From assembly GCA_030837965.1 (NCBI GenBank), contig JAUTXP010000003.1, positions 1 through 64,000 on the forward strand: DNA of 64,000 nucleotides. The letters run 5' to 3'. Below, in pieces: positions 34,687 to 43,506 of this stretch; position 1 is the stretch's first letter; each line of letters opens with the position of its first letter. Under the pieces are notes generated by a model. That model saw only the letters and a program-made list of their open reading frames with translations. It searched no databases and was not told where the DNA came from. A program made the translations under genes and the position numbers. Source of the stretch: Acidimicrobiaceae bacterium. GTDB lineage: Bacteria; Actinomycetota; Acidimicrobiia; Acidimicrobiales; JAUTXP01.

Positions 34687-36584
34687 CGGGCCGCCCGCAC
34701 GGCCTCGACGGTGGACGGGTCCTCGAGCGACGACAGGTCGCCGGGGTCGCGGCCTGTGACCACGGCACGCACGGCCCGCCGGAGCACCTTGGCGTTGCGG
34801 GTCTTGGGCAGTGCGTCGGTGAAACGCACGGCCGAGGGCTTGAACGACTTGCCCACGCCATCGGCCACCGCTTGGGCCAGCTCGGCCCGCAATTGGTCCG
34901 ACTCCTCGACGCCCTCGCCCACGACCACGAAGCACCACAGGGCCTCGCCCTTGGTCTCGTCGGGGATGCCGACCGCCGCGGCCTCCACCACGGAGGGGTG
35001 CGACACCAACACCGATTCCACCTCGGCCGGCCCGAGGCGCTTGCCCGCCACCTTGATGGTGTCGTCGCTACGTCCGTGCAGGAACCAATCGCCGTCCTCG
35101 TCGACGGACGCCCAGTCGCCATGTACCCACACGTCCGGCCACCGGCTCCAATACGTCTCGATGTACCGCTCCGCGTCCTGGTAGAGGCCGCGGGTCATGC
35201 CCGGCCAGGGCCGGGTGCAGACCAGCTCGCCCACTTGCCCGCGCACCGGTCTGCCGTCCTCGTCGTACACGTCCACGGCCATGCCGAGCGACGGGCCGCC
35301 GAGGGACATGGGCTTGAGCGGCTGCACCGGATGGGGCGACAGGAAGCACGCGCCCACCTCGGTTCCGCCCGACAGGTTGATGATCGGGCAGCGCCCGCCG
35401 CCGACCACGTCGAAGTACCAGCGCCATGGACCTTCGTTCCACGGCTCGCCGGTGGAGCCCAGGACCCGCAGCGTCGACAGGTCGTGTCCGCCTGGCAAGT
35501 CGTCGCCGTGGGGAATGAGGGCGCGGATCAACGTGGGGCTGATGCCGAGTGCGGTGACCCGGTGACGGGCGATGAACGACCACAACCGGTCGGGCTCGGG
35601 CCAGTCGGGCGCGCCCTCGTACAGGGCGAGGGTGGCCCCGTTGGCCAACGCCGCGGTGACCTCCCACGGGCCCATGATCCAGCCCATGTCGGTGAACCAG
35701 AACAAGGTGTCGTCGGCGCGCAGGTCGGTTTGAAACGCCCCTTCCTCGGCCACCTTCACCAGCCAGCCCGCGTGCACGTGCACGCTCCCTTTGGGCCTGC
35801 CCGTCGTGCCCGACGTATAGGCGATGAACAACGGGGCCTCGCTGTCCAACTCGGCGAACGGCACCTGTCGCGAGAAGGCGGGCCAGCCCACCAAACGGTC
35901 GGAGTCCACCAGCACGCCGGTGGCCAGCCTGGGCACCACCACGACCGTGCCCACTGAGGGCACGTCGGCCACGGCCTCCTCGGCCACGGCCAGCATGTCG
36001 ACCTTCTTGCCCCGTCGGAAACAGCCGTCGGCCGTGATCAACGCCACCGCCTGCGCGTCGGACAGGCGGGTGGACACCGCGGGCGCGCCATAGCCGCTGA
36101 ACAGCGGCAGGAAGACGGCGCCGATCTTGGCCACGGCCAGCACGGCCGCAACCGTCTCGGGCAGCATGGGCATGAAGATTCCGACGCGGTCGCCAACGCC
36201 CACGCCGCGGTCGACGAGCAGCGCGGCCAACGCATCGACCTGCCTGCCCAGCTCGCCGTACGTCCACATGCGGATGTCGCCGTCCTCGCCCTCCCACACC
36301 AGCGCGGCGCGCTCCGCGTCGTGGGCCAGGCAGGCGGCCGCGAAGTTGAGCGTGCCTCCCGCGAACCACGTGGCCCACGGAATGCCGCGGCTGACGTCGA
36401 GCACCTCGCGGTACGGCTGTATGAATGGGATGCCGAGGAAGTGGACGACCGCGTCCCAGAACCACGCCGGGTCGTCCACGCTGCGCCGGTGCAGCTCGGC
36501 CAAGTCGGCCACCCCGTGCTCGGCCATGAAGCGGCCCACGTTGGTGTCCGCAGGGTCGCCCGGGTGCCACACGTACTCGCTCAC
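34683..36584 (-). CDS. acetyl/acetoacetyl-CoA synthetase-like acyl-CoA ligase
   Basis: 633 aa adenylate-forming enzyme. The N-terminal cap (WFAGGTLNFAAACLA) matches acetyl/propionyl-CoA synthetases. The AMP-binding loop is IAYTSGTTGRPKGSV (about residue 255), with FWFTDMGWIMGPWEV, GGTEVG, WVHGDWASVDEDGDWFLHGR and the catalytic Lys in LPKTRNAKVLRR. Substrate specificity cannot be fixed. GTG 36584 overlaps the aminotransferase stop (GTGA), so the genes are co-translated. Confidence 0.9.
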   Translation of the reverse strand: MSEYVWHPGDPADTNVGRFMAEHGVADLAELHRRSVDDPAWFWDAVVHFLGIPFIQPYREVLDVSRGIPWATWFAGGTLNFAAACLAHDAERAALVWEGEDGDIRMWTYGELGRQVDALAALLVDRGVGVGDRVGIFMPMLPETVAAVLAVAKIGAVFLPLFSGYGAPAVSTRLSDAQAVALITADGCFRRGKKVDMLAVAEEAVADVPSVGTVVVVPRLATGVLVDSDRLVGWPAFSRQVPFAELDSEAPLFIAYTSGTTGRPKGSVHVHAGWLVKVAEEGAFQTDLRADDTLFWFTDMGWIMGPWEVTAALANGATLALYEGAPDWPEPDRLWSFIARHRVTALGISPTLIRALIPHGDDLPGGHDLSTLRVLGSTGEPWNEGPWRWYFDVVGGGRCPIINLSGGTEVGACFLSPHPVQPLKPMSLGGPSLGMAVDVYDEDGRPVRGQVGELVCTRPWPGMTRGLYQDAERYIETYWSRWPDVWVHGDWASVDEDGDWFLHGRSDDTIKVAGKRLGPAEVESVLVSHPSVVEAAAVGIPDETKGEALWCFVVVGEGVEESDQLRAELAQAVADGVGKSFKPSAVRFTDALPKTRNAKVLRRAVRAVVTGRDPGDLSSLEDPSTVEAVRAAR

Positions 36585-37663
36585 CGACCCAGCACCTCGG
36601 CCAAGGCGGCGAGCAGCAGCGTGACGTTGCGCCTGCGGGCGCCGTGGCCCATGAGCCCGATGCGCCAGACCTTGCCCGCATAGGCCCCGACCCCGCCGCC
36701 GATCTCGATGCCGTAGTCCACCAAGAGCCTCTGGCGGACGTCGGCGTCGGCTGCGCCTTCGGGCACCTTCACCGTCGTCAGCTCGGGCAGCCGATGCCCT
36801 TCTGACGCGAACAGTTCGAGGCCCATCTTGTCGAGGCCTTCGTGCAGCAGCCTGCCGCACTCGGCGTGGCGCGCGATCACCGCGTCGAGCCCTTCGTCCA
36901 GTACCGCGCCCAGCCCCGCGTGCAGGGCGTAGACCATCGAGATGGGCGCGGTGTGGTGGTACTTGCGGGCGCCCGACGTGGCCGCGTACTCGCCGATCAT
37001 CCCGAGGTCGAGGTACCACGACTGGGGCCTCTCGACCCGGCGCTCACGAGCACGCTCGCTCATCGTCAATGGCGCCAGTCCGGGCGGGACGCCGATGCAC
37101 TTCTGCGTTCCGCTGTACGCGATGTCGACGCCCCACCCGTCCACGTCGACAGGGATGCCGGCGAGCGATGTGACGCAATCGACCAGCAAGAGCGCGTCGC
37201 CCTTGCCCGCGCCCAAAGGCTCGATGTCGTTGCCGACGCCGGTCGACGTCTCGGCGTGGACGACGGCGATGACCTTCGGCGCGGGGTGGGCGGCCAACAC
37301 CGCGGCCGGATCGAGCGGCGTGCCCCAATCGGCGTCGACCCTGATCACCTCGGCCCCGCACCGGCCGGCCACGTCGCACATGCGCTCGCCGAACAAGCCG
37401 TTGACGCCGACGACCACCACGTCGCCGGCCCCGACCACGTTGACGAAGGCGGCCTCCATGCCCGCCGACCCGGTCCCGCTGATGGGCAGGGTCAGCGGGT
37501 TGGCCGTGCCGAACACAGTGCGGAGGCGATCGCACGTCTCGTCCAGCAGGGCGAGGAAGGCCGGGTCGAGGTGGCCGACCACAGGCCGTTGAAACGCCTG
37601 CATGGCCTCGGGGTACGGGTTGGAGGGTCCGGGGCCGAGGAGGATGCGTTCGGGCAGCGCCAC
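36581..37663 (-). CDS. alanine-glyoxylate aminotransferase-type PLP enzyme
   Basis: 360 aa class V aminotransferase. LLGPGPSNPYPEAMQAFQRP is the family N-terminus, ISGTGSAGMEAAFVNVV the PLP phosphate region, VDCVTSLAGIPVDVDGWGVD the Asp-containing strand and AYSGTQKCIGVPPGLAPL holds the Schiff-base Lys (about residue 188). Likely reactions are alanine- or serine-glyoxylate transamination. Leaderless: TAATGT, 7 nt, GTG 37663. It heads an operon with the acyl-CoA ligase and the GNAT gene, and is divergent from the sugar dehydrogenase fusion. Confidence 0.92.
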   Translation of the reverse strand: MALPERILLGPGPSNPYPEAMQAFQRPVVGHLDPAFLALLDETCDRLRTVFGTANPLTLPISGTGSAGMEAAFVNVVGAGDVVVVGVNGLFGERMCDVAGRCGAEVIRVDADWGTPLDPAAVLAAHPAPKVIAVVHAETSTGVGNDIEPLGAGKGDALLLVDCVTSLAGIPVDVDGWGVDIAYSGTQKCIGVPPGLAPLTMSERARERRVERPQSWYLDLGMIGEYAATSGARKYHHTAPISMVYALHAGLGAVLDEGLDAVIARHAECGRLLHEGLDKMGLELFASEGHRLPELTTVKVPEGAADADVRQRLLVDYGIEIGGGVGAYAGKVWRIGLMGHGARRRNVTLLLAALAEVLGR

Positions 37664-37705
37664 GCCTGAGACATTACGGGACGCCGTCAGCGGTACCGTT
37701 GGCCG

Positions 37706-39577
37706 ATGATCCGGCGGTCCGCTCTCGGCGTCGCCTTGGTGGCGCTTTCACTCGTCTCAGTCGTGTCGGTGGGGTCCATGGCCCGGCGGGCCGACGCCGC
37801 GGGCTACTTCGGCTCCCGAGGCGGCCAGCCCTTGAACGCGCCGATCGTGGGGATGGCGGCCGCGCCGGACGGGCGCGGGTACTGGCTCGTCGCGTCCGAC
37901 GGCGGGGTCTTCAACTATGGGAGCGCGGGCTTCTTCGGGTCGGCGGGCGGTCTGCCGTTGCGGGCGCCGATCGTGGGGATGGCGGCCGCGCCGGACGGGC
38001 GCGGGTACTGGCTCGTCGCGTCTGACGGCGGCGTCTTCAACTACGGGAGCGCGGGCTTCTTCGGGTCGGCGGGCGGCCTGCCGTTGCGGGCGCCGGTCGT
38101 GGGCATGGCCGCCGCGCCGGACGGGCGGGGCTACTGGCTGGCCGCCGCCGATGGTGGCGTCTTCAACTACGGGAGCGCCGGTTTCTTCGGGTCGGCGGGC
38201 GGCCTGCCGCTGCGGGCGCCGGTCGTGGGCATGGCAGCCGCACCGGACGGCCGCGGGTACTGGCTCGTCGCGTCGGACGGCGGCATCTTCAACTACGGGA
38301 CCGCCCCGTTCCGCGGGTCGCGTGGTGGGCAGCCGCTGGTCCGTCCCATCGTCGGCATGTCGGCCGCGCCCACGGGCGACGGCTATTGGCTGGTGGCGTC
38401 GGACGGCGGCATCTTCAGCTACGGGACCGCCTTCTTCGGCTCGACCGGCGGACTGCGGCTCAACGCCCCGGTGGTCGCCATGGCGTCGGACCCAGGCGGC
38501 GCGGGCTACTGGCTGCTGGGGCGGGACGGCGGAATCTTCGCCTTCCCGACCAGCGCGCCCATCCTCACCGTCCGCACGTTGCTCAACGGGCTCGACATCC
38601 CGTGGGACATGGGCTTCACCTCTGAAGGCGTGCTGCTGTTCACCGAGCGCAACAGTGGCCGGCTGAGCGCCATGGTCGACGGGCAGCGGCGCACGCTCGC
38701 CACGGTGGGCGACATGTTCGTGAACTCCGAGAGCGGGTTCATGGGGCTGGCCGTCGATCCCAACTTCACCAGCAACCGGCGCATCTTCATCTGCCAGAGC
38801 TTTCGGAACGGCAGCGGCCCGGTCGACGTGCGCGTGTACCAATGGACGGTGCCCGCGGGGAACACGTCTGCCGTGCGAGGCGCGCCGATCGTGACCGGCA
38901 TCCCGGTCAACCAGGGCAGGCACAACGGCTGTCGACCTCGATTCGGGCCGGACGGCATGCTCTGGATCGGGACGGGCGACGCGGCCATGGGCACGTCGGC
39001 CCAGGACTTGAACTCGCTGGGCGGCAAGGTGCTGCGGGTCGACCCCAACACGGGCAACCCCGCGGCGGGCAACCCGTTCGGCACTCGGGTTTATGAGTAC
39101 GGGCACCGCAACGTGCAAGGGCTGGCCTGGCGGCCGGGCACCGACCAGATGTTCTCGGTCGAGCACGGTCCGGACCGCGACGACGAGATCAACGTGTTGC
39201 GGGCGGGGGCCAACAGCGGCTGGGACCCGGTGCCGAGTTACAACGAGTCGGTGCCCATGACCGACCTCAACAAGTTCCCGTCTGCGTCACGTGCGGTGTG
39301 GTCGTCGGGCCAGCCCACGCTGGCCACTTCGGGTGGCACGTTCTTGCAGGGCGCGCAGTGGAAGTCGTTCAACGGCGCGCTGGCCGTGGCGTGCCTGAAC
39401 GGCCAGCAGTTGCGGGTGTTCTCGTTCGACGGGGCGGGCAGGCTGCTGAGCCAGGTGATCACGCTCACGTCGTTCGGCCGGCTGCGCTCGGCCGTGCAAG
39501 GGCCGGACGGCAACCTGTACGTCAGCACGTCCAACGGCAGCAACGCCGACCAGATCATCGTCGTCACCCCCTCCTAA
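37706..39577 (+). CDS. secreted repeat protein fused to PQQ-type sugar dehydrogenase domain
   Basis: 623 aa. Signal peptide to about residue 32. Six repeats of 41-42 residues ([19 protein letters not shown] and relatives) span 33-284. From about residue 287 a soluble glucose/sorbosone-dehydrogenase propeller follows: [79 protein letters not shown], and [13 protein letters not shown]. These match the PQQ- and Ca2+-binding blades of the Gdh/YliI family. It would oxidise an extracellular sugar, the repeats perhaps anchoring it. TACCGT is 6 nt before the ATG. Confidence 0.9.
   Translation: MIRRSALGVALVALSLVSVVSVGSMARRADAAGYFGSRGGQPLNAPIVGMAAAPDGRGYWLVASDGGVFNYGSAGFFGSAGGLPLRAPIVGMAAAPDGRGYWLVASDGGVFNYGSAGFFGSAGGLPLRAPVVGMAAAPDGRGYWLAAADGGVFNYGSAGFFGSAGGLPLRAPVVGMAAAPDGRGYWLVASDGGIFNYGTAPFRGSRGGQPLVRPIVGMSAAPTGDGYWLVASDGGIFSYGTAFFGSTGGLRLNAPVVAMASDPGGAGYWLLGRDGGIFAFPTSAPILTVRTLLNGLDIPWDMGFTSEGVLLFTERNSGRLSAMVDGQRRTLATVGDMFVNSESGFMGLAVDPNFTSNRRIFICQSFRNGSGPVDVRVYQWTVPAGNTSAVRGAPIVTGIPVNQGRHNGCRPRFGPDGMLWIGTGDAAMGTSAQDLNSLGGKVLRVDPNTGNPAAGNPFGTRVYEYGHRNVQGLAWRPGTDQMFSVEHGPDRDDEINVLRAGANSGWDPVPSYNESVPMTDLNKFPSASRAVWSSGQPTLATSGGTFLQGAQWKSFNGALAVACLNGQQLRVFSFDGAGRLLSQVITLTSFGRLRSAVQGPDGNLYVSTSNGSNADQIIVVTPS
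37802..38554 (+). repeat. 126-bp tandem repeat array within the sugar dehydrogenase fusion
   Basis: Units begin at 37802, 37928, 38054, 38180, 38306 and 38432. The first four are nearly identical in DNA, which suggests recent duplication or gene conversion; the last two are diverged. Confidence 0.88.
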
Positions 39578-39590
39578 CCCCGGCCCCCAG

Positions 39591-39644
39591 GCGCGTCTTG
39601 TCGCGCTGAGTGCCGTATTTGGCAATGAGCGCGACAAGACGCGC
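39591..39644. terminator. 17-bp perfect inverted repeat between convergent genes
   Basis: GCGCGTCTTGTCGCGCT (39591-39607) pairs perfectly with 39628-39644 across a 20-nt loop that itself contains TGCC/GGCA. It lies between the sugar dehydrogenase fusion and ppx, and can serve both as a terminator. Confidence 0.75.
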
Positions 39645-39650
39645 TGGCGG

Positions 39651-40556
39651 TTACGGGCGGAGGGTGGCGGCCAGGCCGTCGAGGATGTCGGCCTCGGACA
39701 CCAGGCACCGATCGAAGCCGAAGTGGCGCATCATGGTCACGAGGATCACGGCGCCGCCCACGATGACGTCGGCCCTGGCCTCCTCCAGCCCGGGGTTGTG
39801 CAGCCGGTCGGCCCTGCGCTCCGTGGCCAGGGTGCGGAACACGTCCTCGGCCGCGTCCCGGGTGAGCACGAAATGGTGGATGCGGTCCCGGTCGTACTGG
39901 GCCAAGCCGATCTCCACCGCGGCCATGGTCGTCACCGTCCCGGCCAGCCCGACCAGGGTGCGCGCCTCCTTGGCCCCGGGCACGTCCCTGGCCACGTCCT
40001 CCATGTAGGCGTGCACCACGGACACGGCCTGCGACAACTCCTCCGGGGCGGGCGGGTCGGAGTGGATGAACTGCTCGGTGATGCGCACGCACCCGATGTC
40101 GAGCGACAGCACGGACTCGGCCTCGGTCGTGCCGAGCACGAACTCGGTCGACCCGCCGCCGATGTCGACCACGAGGAAGGGCCCGTCGGCCGGGTCCAAC
40201 TCCGTCGTGGCCCCGCCGAACGAAAGCCGCCCCTCCTCGTCGCCCGCCAACAGCTCGGGCCGCACGCCGAGCACAGCCTCGGCCGCGTCGAAGAACTCGT
40301 CGCGGTTCGAAGCGTCCCTCGCGGCCGACGTGGCCGTCATCCGCACTCGCTCGGCGCCAAGCCGATCTATCGCATTGCGATACTCCTTGAGCACGGCGAC
40401 CGTGCGCTCGATGGCCTCGGGCGCAAGCCGCCGCGACGCGTCCACCCCTTGCCCCAAGCGGGTTATCCGCATCAGCCGCTCCAGGATGCGGCCCTCGCCG
40501 TCGGTCACCAACAGACGGGTCGAGTTGGTCCCGCAGTCGATGGCGGCCACGTTCAT
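39651..40556 (-). CDS. ppx: exopolyphosphatase/guanosine pentaphosphatase family (Ppx/GppA)
   Basis: 301 aa, the short actinobacterial form without the C-terminal HD domain. Actin-like ATPase motifs: AAIDCGTNSTRLLV (phosphate 1), ATSAARDASNRDEF, VVDIGGGSTEFVLG (phosphate 2), and VGLAGTVTTMAAVEIG. It hydrolyses polyphosphate or pppGpp. Its ATG overlaps the DUF501 stop (ATGA). In many actinobacteria this gene follows DUF501, divIC and eno; here only DUF501 remains next to it. Confidence 0.92.
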   Translation of the reverse strand: MNVAAIDCGTNSTRLLVTDGEGRILERLMRITRLGQGVDASRRLAPEAIERTVAVLKEYRNAIDRLGAERVRMTATSAARDASNRDEFFDAAEAVLGVRPELLAGDEEGRLSFGGATTELDPADGPFLVVDIGGGSTEFVLGTTEAESVLSLDIGCVRITEQFIHSDPPAPEELSQAVSVVHAYMEDVARDVPGAKEARTLVGLAGTVTTMAAVEIGLAQYDRDRIHHFVLTRDAAEDVFRTLATERRADRLHNPGLEEARADVIVGGAVILVTMMRHFGFDRCLVSEADILDGLAATLRP

Positions 40557-40984
40557 CGCAACTGCTCCTCGACCCACCGCCCCACCGGATCGTCGCCGCC
40601 CGCCAGGAACCAGGCGTAATGGGCGTGCAGGCACTTCACCCCTTGCCGAGTGCCGCCCACACCACCCGCAGGCCGCGGCCCATGATGGCCCGCGGGCATC
40701 GAAGCATCCCGCTCGGCCGCGTACCGACCGTGCGCGGCGGCCAGCTCGTCGGGCTCGACTGCGGCCTCCGCGGCCCTCACCCCGCCCGCCGCCTCCAGCC
40801 TGCTCACCGCCTCTCGCGCCCGCTCGCCCACCAGCCAATACCGAGTGGGCATTGGGGTTCCGTCGGCCAGCAGCGGCGCGTTGCGAATGACCACCGGCTC
40901 GCCCGCCTCGTCTCGCACCACGACCTCGTAGTCGCCCCGCGGCTCGCGGCCGAGCAGGGCGACGACGCGCCCGTGGTCATCCAC
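40553..40984 (-). CDS. DUF501 domain-containing protein
   Basis: 143 aa. VVALLGREPRGDYEVVVRDE and GTRQGVKCLHAHYAWFLAGG (a CLHAHYA motif with one Cys and two His) are characteristic of DUF501. PTRYWLVGERAREAVSRLEA lies between. The function is unknown, though the family is tightly linked to divIC and ppx. Its start overlaps the end of the CoxG-like gene by 8 bases, so the incoming cox-type genes feed transcription into it. Confidence 0.92.
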   Translation of the reverse strand: MDDHGRVVALLGREPRGDYEVVVRDEAGEPVVIRNAPLLADGTPMPTRYWLVGERAREAVSRLEAAGGVRAAEAAVEPDELAAAHGRYAAERDASMPAGHHGPRPAGGVGGTRQGVKCLHAHYAWFLAGGDDPVGRWVEEQLR

Positions 40985-41636
40985 GGCGCCGCCTGCGCAG
41001 CAACAGCCACAGGACTACGACGATGCCGACCACAGGCAGGGCCCGCTTGGCCATGGACCCTCCGGCCGCGTCGAACAGGTCGACGGGCCGAGCCGGGGCC
41101 GACTCGATGCGCCGCGGCCCAGCCTCGCCACCCGCCTCGCCCTCGCCCTCGCCCTCGCCCTCGGCACCAGCCTCACCAGCAGACGATCCCGACCCGGCCA
41201 GCACGGTCGACTCCAAGCACTCCACGAACTGCCCGAGCAGCTTGGCGCTCACGTCGGCCAGCACGCCCCGCCCGAACTGGGCCACCTTCCCGGTGACGGC
41301 CAAGTCCGTGACCACGCTCACCTTGGTCCCGTCGCCGTCGGGCACCAACAGCGCGGTGACGGTGGCGTTGGCATTCCCCGCGCCCCGGGTGTCCCTGCCC
41401 TCGGCCCGCAACACGAGTCTGCGCACGGCCTCGTCCCGCTCCTCGAACCTGGCCTTGCCCTTGTACTGGGCGGTGATGGGGCCGACCTTGACCTTCACCA
41501 CCCCGCGGTACTCGTCGCCCTCCACCTCTTGCAGCTCGGCGCCTGGCATGCACGGTGCGATGCGCTCCACGTCGGTGAGCACGGCCCACGCCTGCTCGAC
41601 GGGCACGCTCACCCGGAACTCGTTGGTCAACTCCAT
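40977..41636 (-). CDS. coxG: CoxG-like SRPBCC carbon-monoxide-dehydrogenase subunit G
   Basis: 219 aa. The SRPBCC domain covers residues 1-145: MELTNEFRVSVPVEQAWAVL, PCMPGAELQEVEGDEYRGVV, VTDLAVTGKVAQFGRGVL. A low-complexity Gly-Glu linker follows and then a C-terminal membrane helix (ALPVVGIVVVLWLLLRRRRR) with basic anchor. CoxG proteins recruit the mature hydroxylase to the membrane. Its start lies inside the end of the MobA-like gene. Confidence 0.88.
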   Translation of the reverse strand: MELTNEFRVSVPVEQAWAVLTDVERIAPCMPGAELQEVEGDEYRGVVKVKVGPITAQYKGKARFEERDEAVRRLVLRAEGRDTRGAGNANATVTALLVPDGDGTKVSVVTDLAVTGKVAQFGRGVLADVSAKLLGQFVECLESTVLAGSGSSAGEAGAEGEGEGEGEAGGEAGPRRIESAPARPVDLFDAAGGSMAKRALPVVGIVVVLWLLLRRRRRG

Positions 41637-42181
41637 CGGTGCAGGTCCTCCAGCGTGTCCACGTCGGCCGGGTCGCCGTCGCACGCTACCTCGGCCACCC
41701 AGTCAGGCCGATCCCGCATGAGGACGGCCGCACCCTCGTCGCCGGCAACCGGCAGCAGCGGCCACACCGACTCGGCCAGACCTACCGGATGACCCCGCCC
41801 GTTCGGGTAGCGGGCGATCACAACAGGCCGTCCCGACGTGGACAGCGCCGCACCCACCGCCCGCCATGCCGCAGACACGATGCCCGGCTGGTCGCCATGA
41901 GCGACGACCACAGCCTCATGCCCACGCGCACGCGCCACACCCACCGCGCACTGCAACGACGACGCCAACCCGTCGGGCCACCGCTCATTCACGACCGCCT
42001 CCGGAATGCCCAACTCCACCGCGCCCACCACCACGATGAGGTCGTCCAACGCCGCGTCCCGAGCCTGCTCGACGGCCCAGTCGACCAGGCGTCTGCCGCG
42101 CACCTCAGTGGCCAGCTTGTGCTCCGGGCCCGCGAAGCGCGAGCCCGCGCCCGCGGCCAGCACGACGGCGGCGACGGTCAC
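41627..42181 (-). CDS. MobA/MocA-like nucleotidyltransferase
   Basis: 184 aa. The NTP-transferase signature is VVLAAGAGSRFAGPEHKLAT, with VVAHGDQPGIVSAAWRAV supplying the metal Asp and GHPVGLAESVWPLL the C-terminal part. In molybdenum hydroxylase clusters such enzymes make molybdopterin cytosine dinucleotide. GTG 42181 overlaps the stop of the cyclase gene (GTGA), and the next gene starts within its end. Confidence 0.87.
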   Translation of the reverse strand: MTVAAVVLAAGAGSRFAGPEHKLATEVRGRRLVDWAVEQARDAALDDLIVVVGAVELGIPEAVVNERWPDGLASSLQCAVGVARARGHEAVVVAHGDQPGIVSAAWRAVGAALSTSGRPVVIARYPNGRGHPVGLAESVWPLLPVAGDEGAAVLMRDRPDWVAEVACDGDPADVDTLEDLHRWS

Positions 42182-43506
42182 GCAGTCCAGGTGACGGGCA
42201 CGACCAGATGCGTCCCGCTCAAACCCTTCAGCTCGACCTGCCGAGGCTCGCCGAAGCGGAACTCCCCCGTCCCGGTCACCAGCTCCTTCAGCAGCGAGGA
42301 CACGAGGATCTCGCCGCCGCACGCCTCGTCGGCGATGCGCGAAGCGACGATGACAGTGCGGCCCAGGAAGTCCTCGTTGTCCTTGATGGCCTCACCGGTG
42401 TGCAGGCCCATGCGGACGCGCACCGGCTCCTCGGGATGAGAACGGTTGTACGCGGCCAGCTCGTGCTGGATGGCCTGGGCGCAGCGCAGAGCCTTGCTGG
42501 CGCTGTCGAACGCGATCATGAAGCCGTCACCTTGGGCCTTGACCTCGAAGCCGCCGCACGCGCCCACGTTCCCCCGCACGATGGCGTTGTGGACGCGCAC
42601 GATGTCCTGCGTCTTGCGGTCCCCCAACCGCTCGGTCATGACCGAGAAGCCTTCGATGTCGCTGAACAGGATGGTGACGGTGCCGCCCGGCACGCGCGCC
42701 GCGTTGGGCAGGCGGGTGGCGGGCGCGGGGATGGCGCCGGGAATGGGCGATGCGGGGGGCGCGGGAAGGTCCGACTCCAGCTTGTCCGCGGCCCGCTCCA
42801 ACGCCCGCTCCAGCTTGCGCTGGGCCACCTCGTGCGGGCGCTCACGGGCCTCGCCCACCGGCCTGCTCTTGACCACCACGCCACCCATCAGCGAGAAGGC
42901 CTGCACGTGCACGACCGGCGTGCCCGGCAGCCGGGGCACGTCCTTCACCCGCCGGTCGTTGCCGCCCATGAGGGCGAAGCCGTCCAATTCCACCTCGATG
43001 CCCTCGGGCACGATGATCTCGACCCCGCCCATGATGGCCACGGCCCGGATGAGGACCTCGGCGCCGTCGATCTCGGCATTGCGCAAGTCCACCTCGCAAC
43101 CGCCCATGAAGGCCAGCACGCGGGTCTCGTCGGCCGGACGCCAGCGGCCCTTCGCGGACCCACCGCTCATCACGCCGACGATCCATCGGCGCACGGCCCG
43201 TCGCCGAGTGGAAGGAGCGGCATGCTGGGGCTCGTAGGCCGCTTCGGGTGCCGCACCAGACGACGCGGCCGCCGGCGACTGCCACTCGACAGGGACGGGC
43301 AGGTCGGTCATCACCGCGTCCAACTCCCTGCGGGTGCGGGCCGCGAACACGTCGCCCACCCGGTCCGAGAACTCCTCGAGCGTCAGCCGCCCTTCCGAGC
43401 AGTGCTGGCGCAGGAAGTCGACCACCTCGTTGCGCTCGGCGTCCGAGACCCTGATGTCGGGCTGGTCAGGCTCCGTCGGCAACATGCCCGGCATCTCCCC
43501 CTGCAT
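42178..43506 (-). CDS. DUF1707 - LiaF-like - class III nucleotide cyclase fusion
   Basis: 442 aa from ATG 43506 (GAGGGG 7 nt upstream; ATG 43485 also possible). Residues about 15-65 are DUF1707 (IRVSDAERNEVVDFLRQHCS). Residues about 115-215 are a LiaF-C-like beta domain with four Met-Gly-Gly turns (VLAFMGGCEVDLRNAEI, ALMGGND, FSLMGGVVV). Residues about 265-440 are a class III cyclase: metal Asp in ILFSDIEGFS and AQGDGFMIAF, with the adenine-type Lys just before. The transition-state Asn is replaced (GRTVIVASRIADEA), Arg kept, so activity is doubtful. No membrane helix. It lies within the cox-type operon. Confidence 0.85.
   Translation of the reverse strand: MQGEMPGMLPTEPDQPDIRVSDAERNEVVDFLRQHCSEGRLTLEEFSDRVGDVFAARTRRELDAVMTDLPVPVEWQSPAAASSGAAPEAAYEPQHAAPSTRRRAVRRWIVGVMSGGSAKGRWRPADETRVLAFMGGCEVDLRNAEIDGAEVLIRAVAIMGGVEIIVPEGIEVELDGFALMGGNDRRVKDVPRLPGTPVVHVQAFSLMGGVVVKSRPVGEARERPHEVAQRKLERALERAADKLESDLPAPPASPIPGAIPAPATRLPNAARVPGGTVTILFSDIEGFSVMTERLGDRKTQDIVRVHNAIVRGNVGACGGFEVKAQGDGFMIAFDSASKALRCAQAIQHELAAYNRSHPEEPVRVRMGLHTGEAIKDNEDFLGRTVIVASRIADEACGGEILVSSLLKELVTGTGEFRFGEPRQVELKGLSGTHLVVPVTWTA

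Noticed and set aside
37802-38554. CRISPR-like periodic repeat
   Set aside because: The 126-bp period is coding, lacks spacers, and translates into the [10 protein letters not shown] module.
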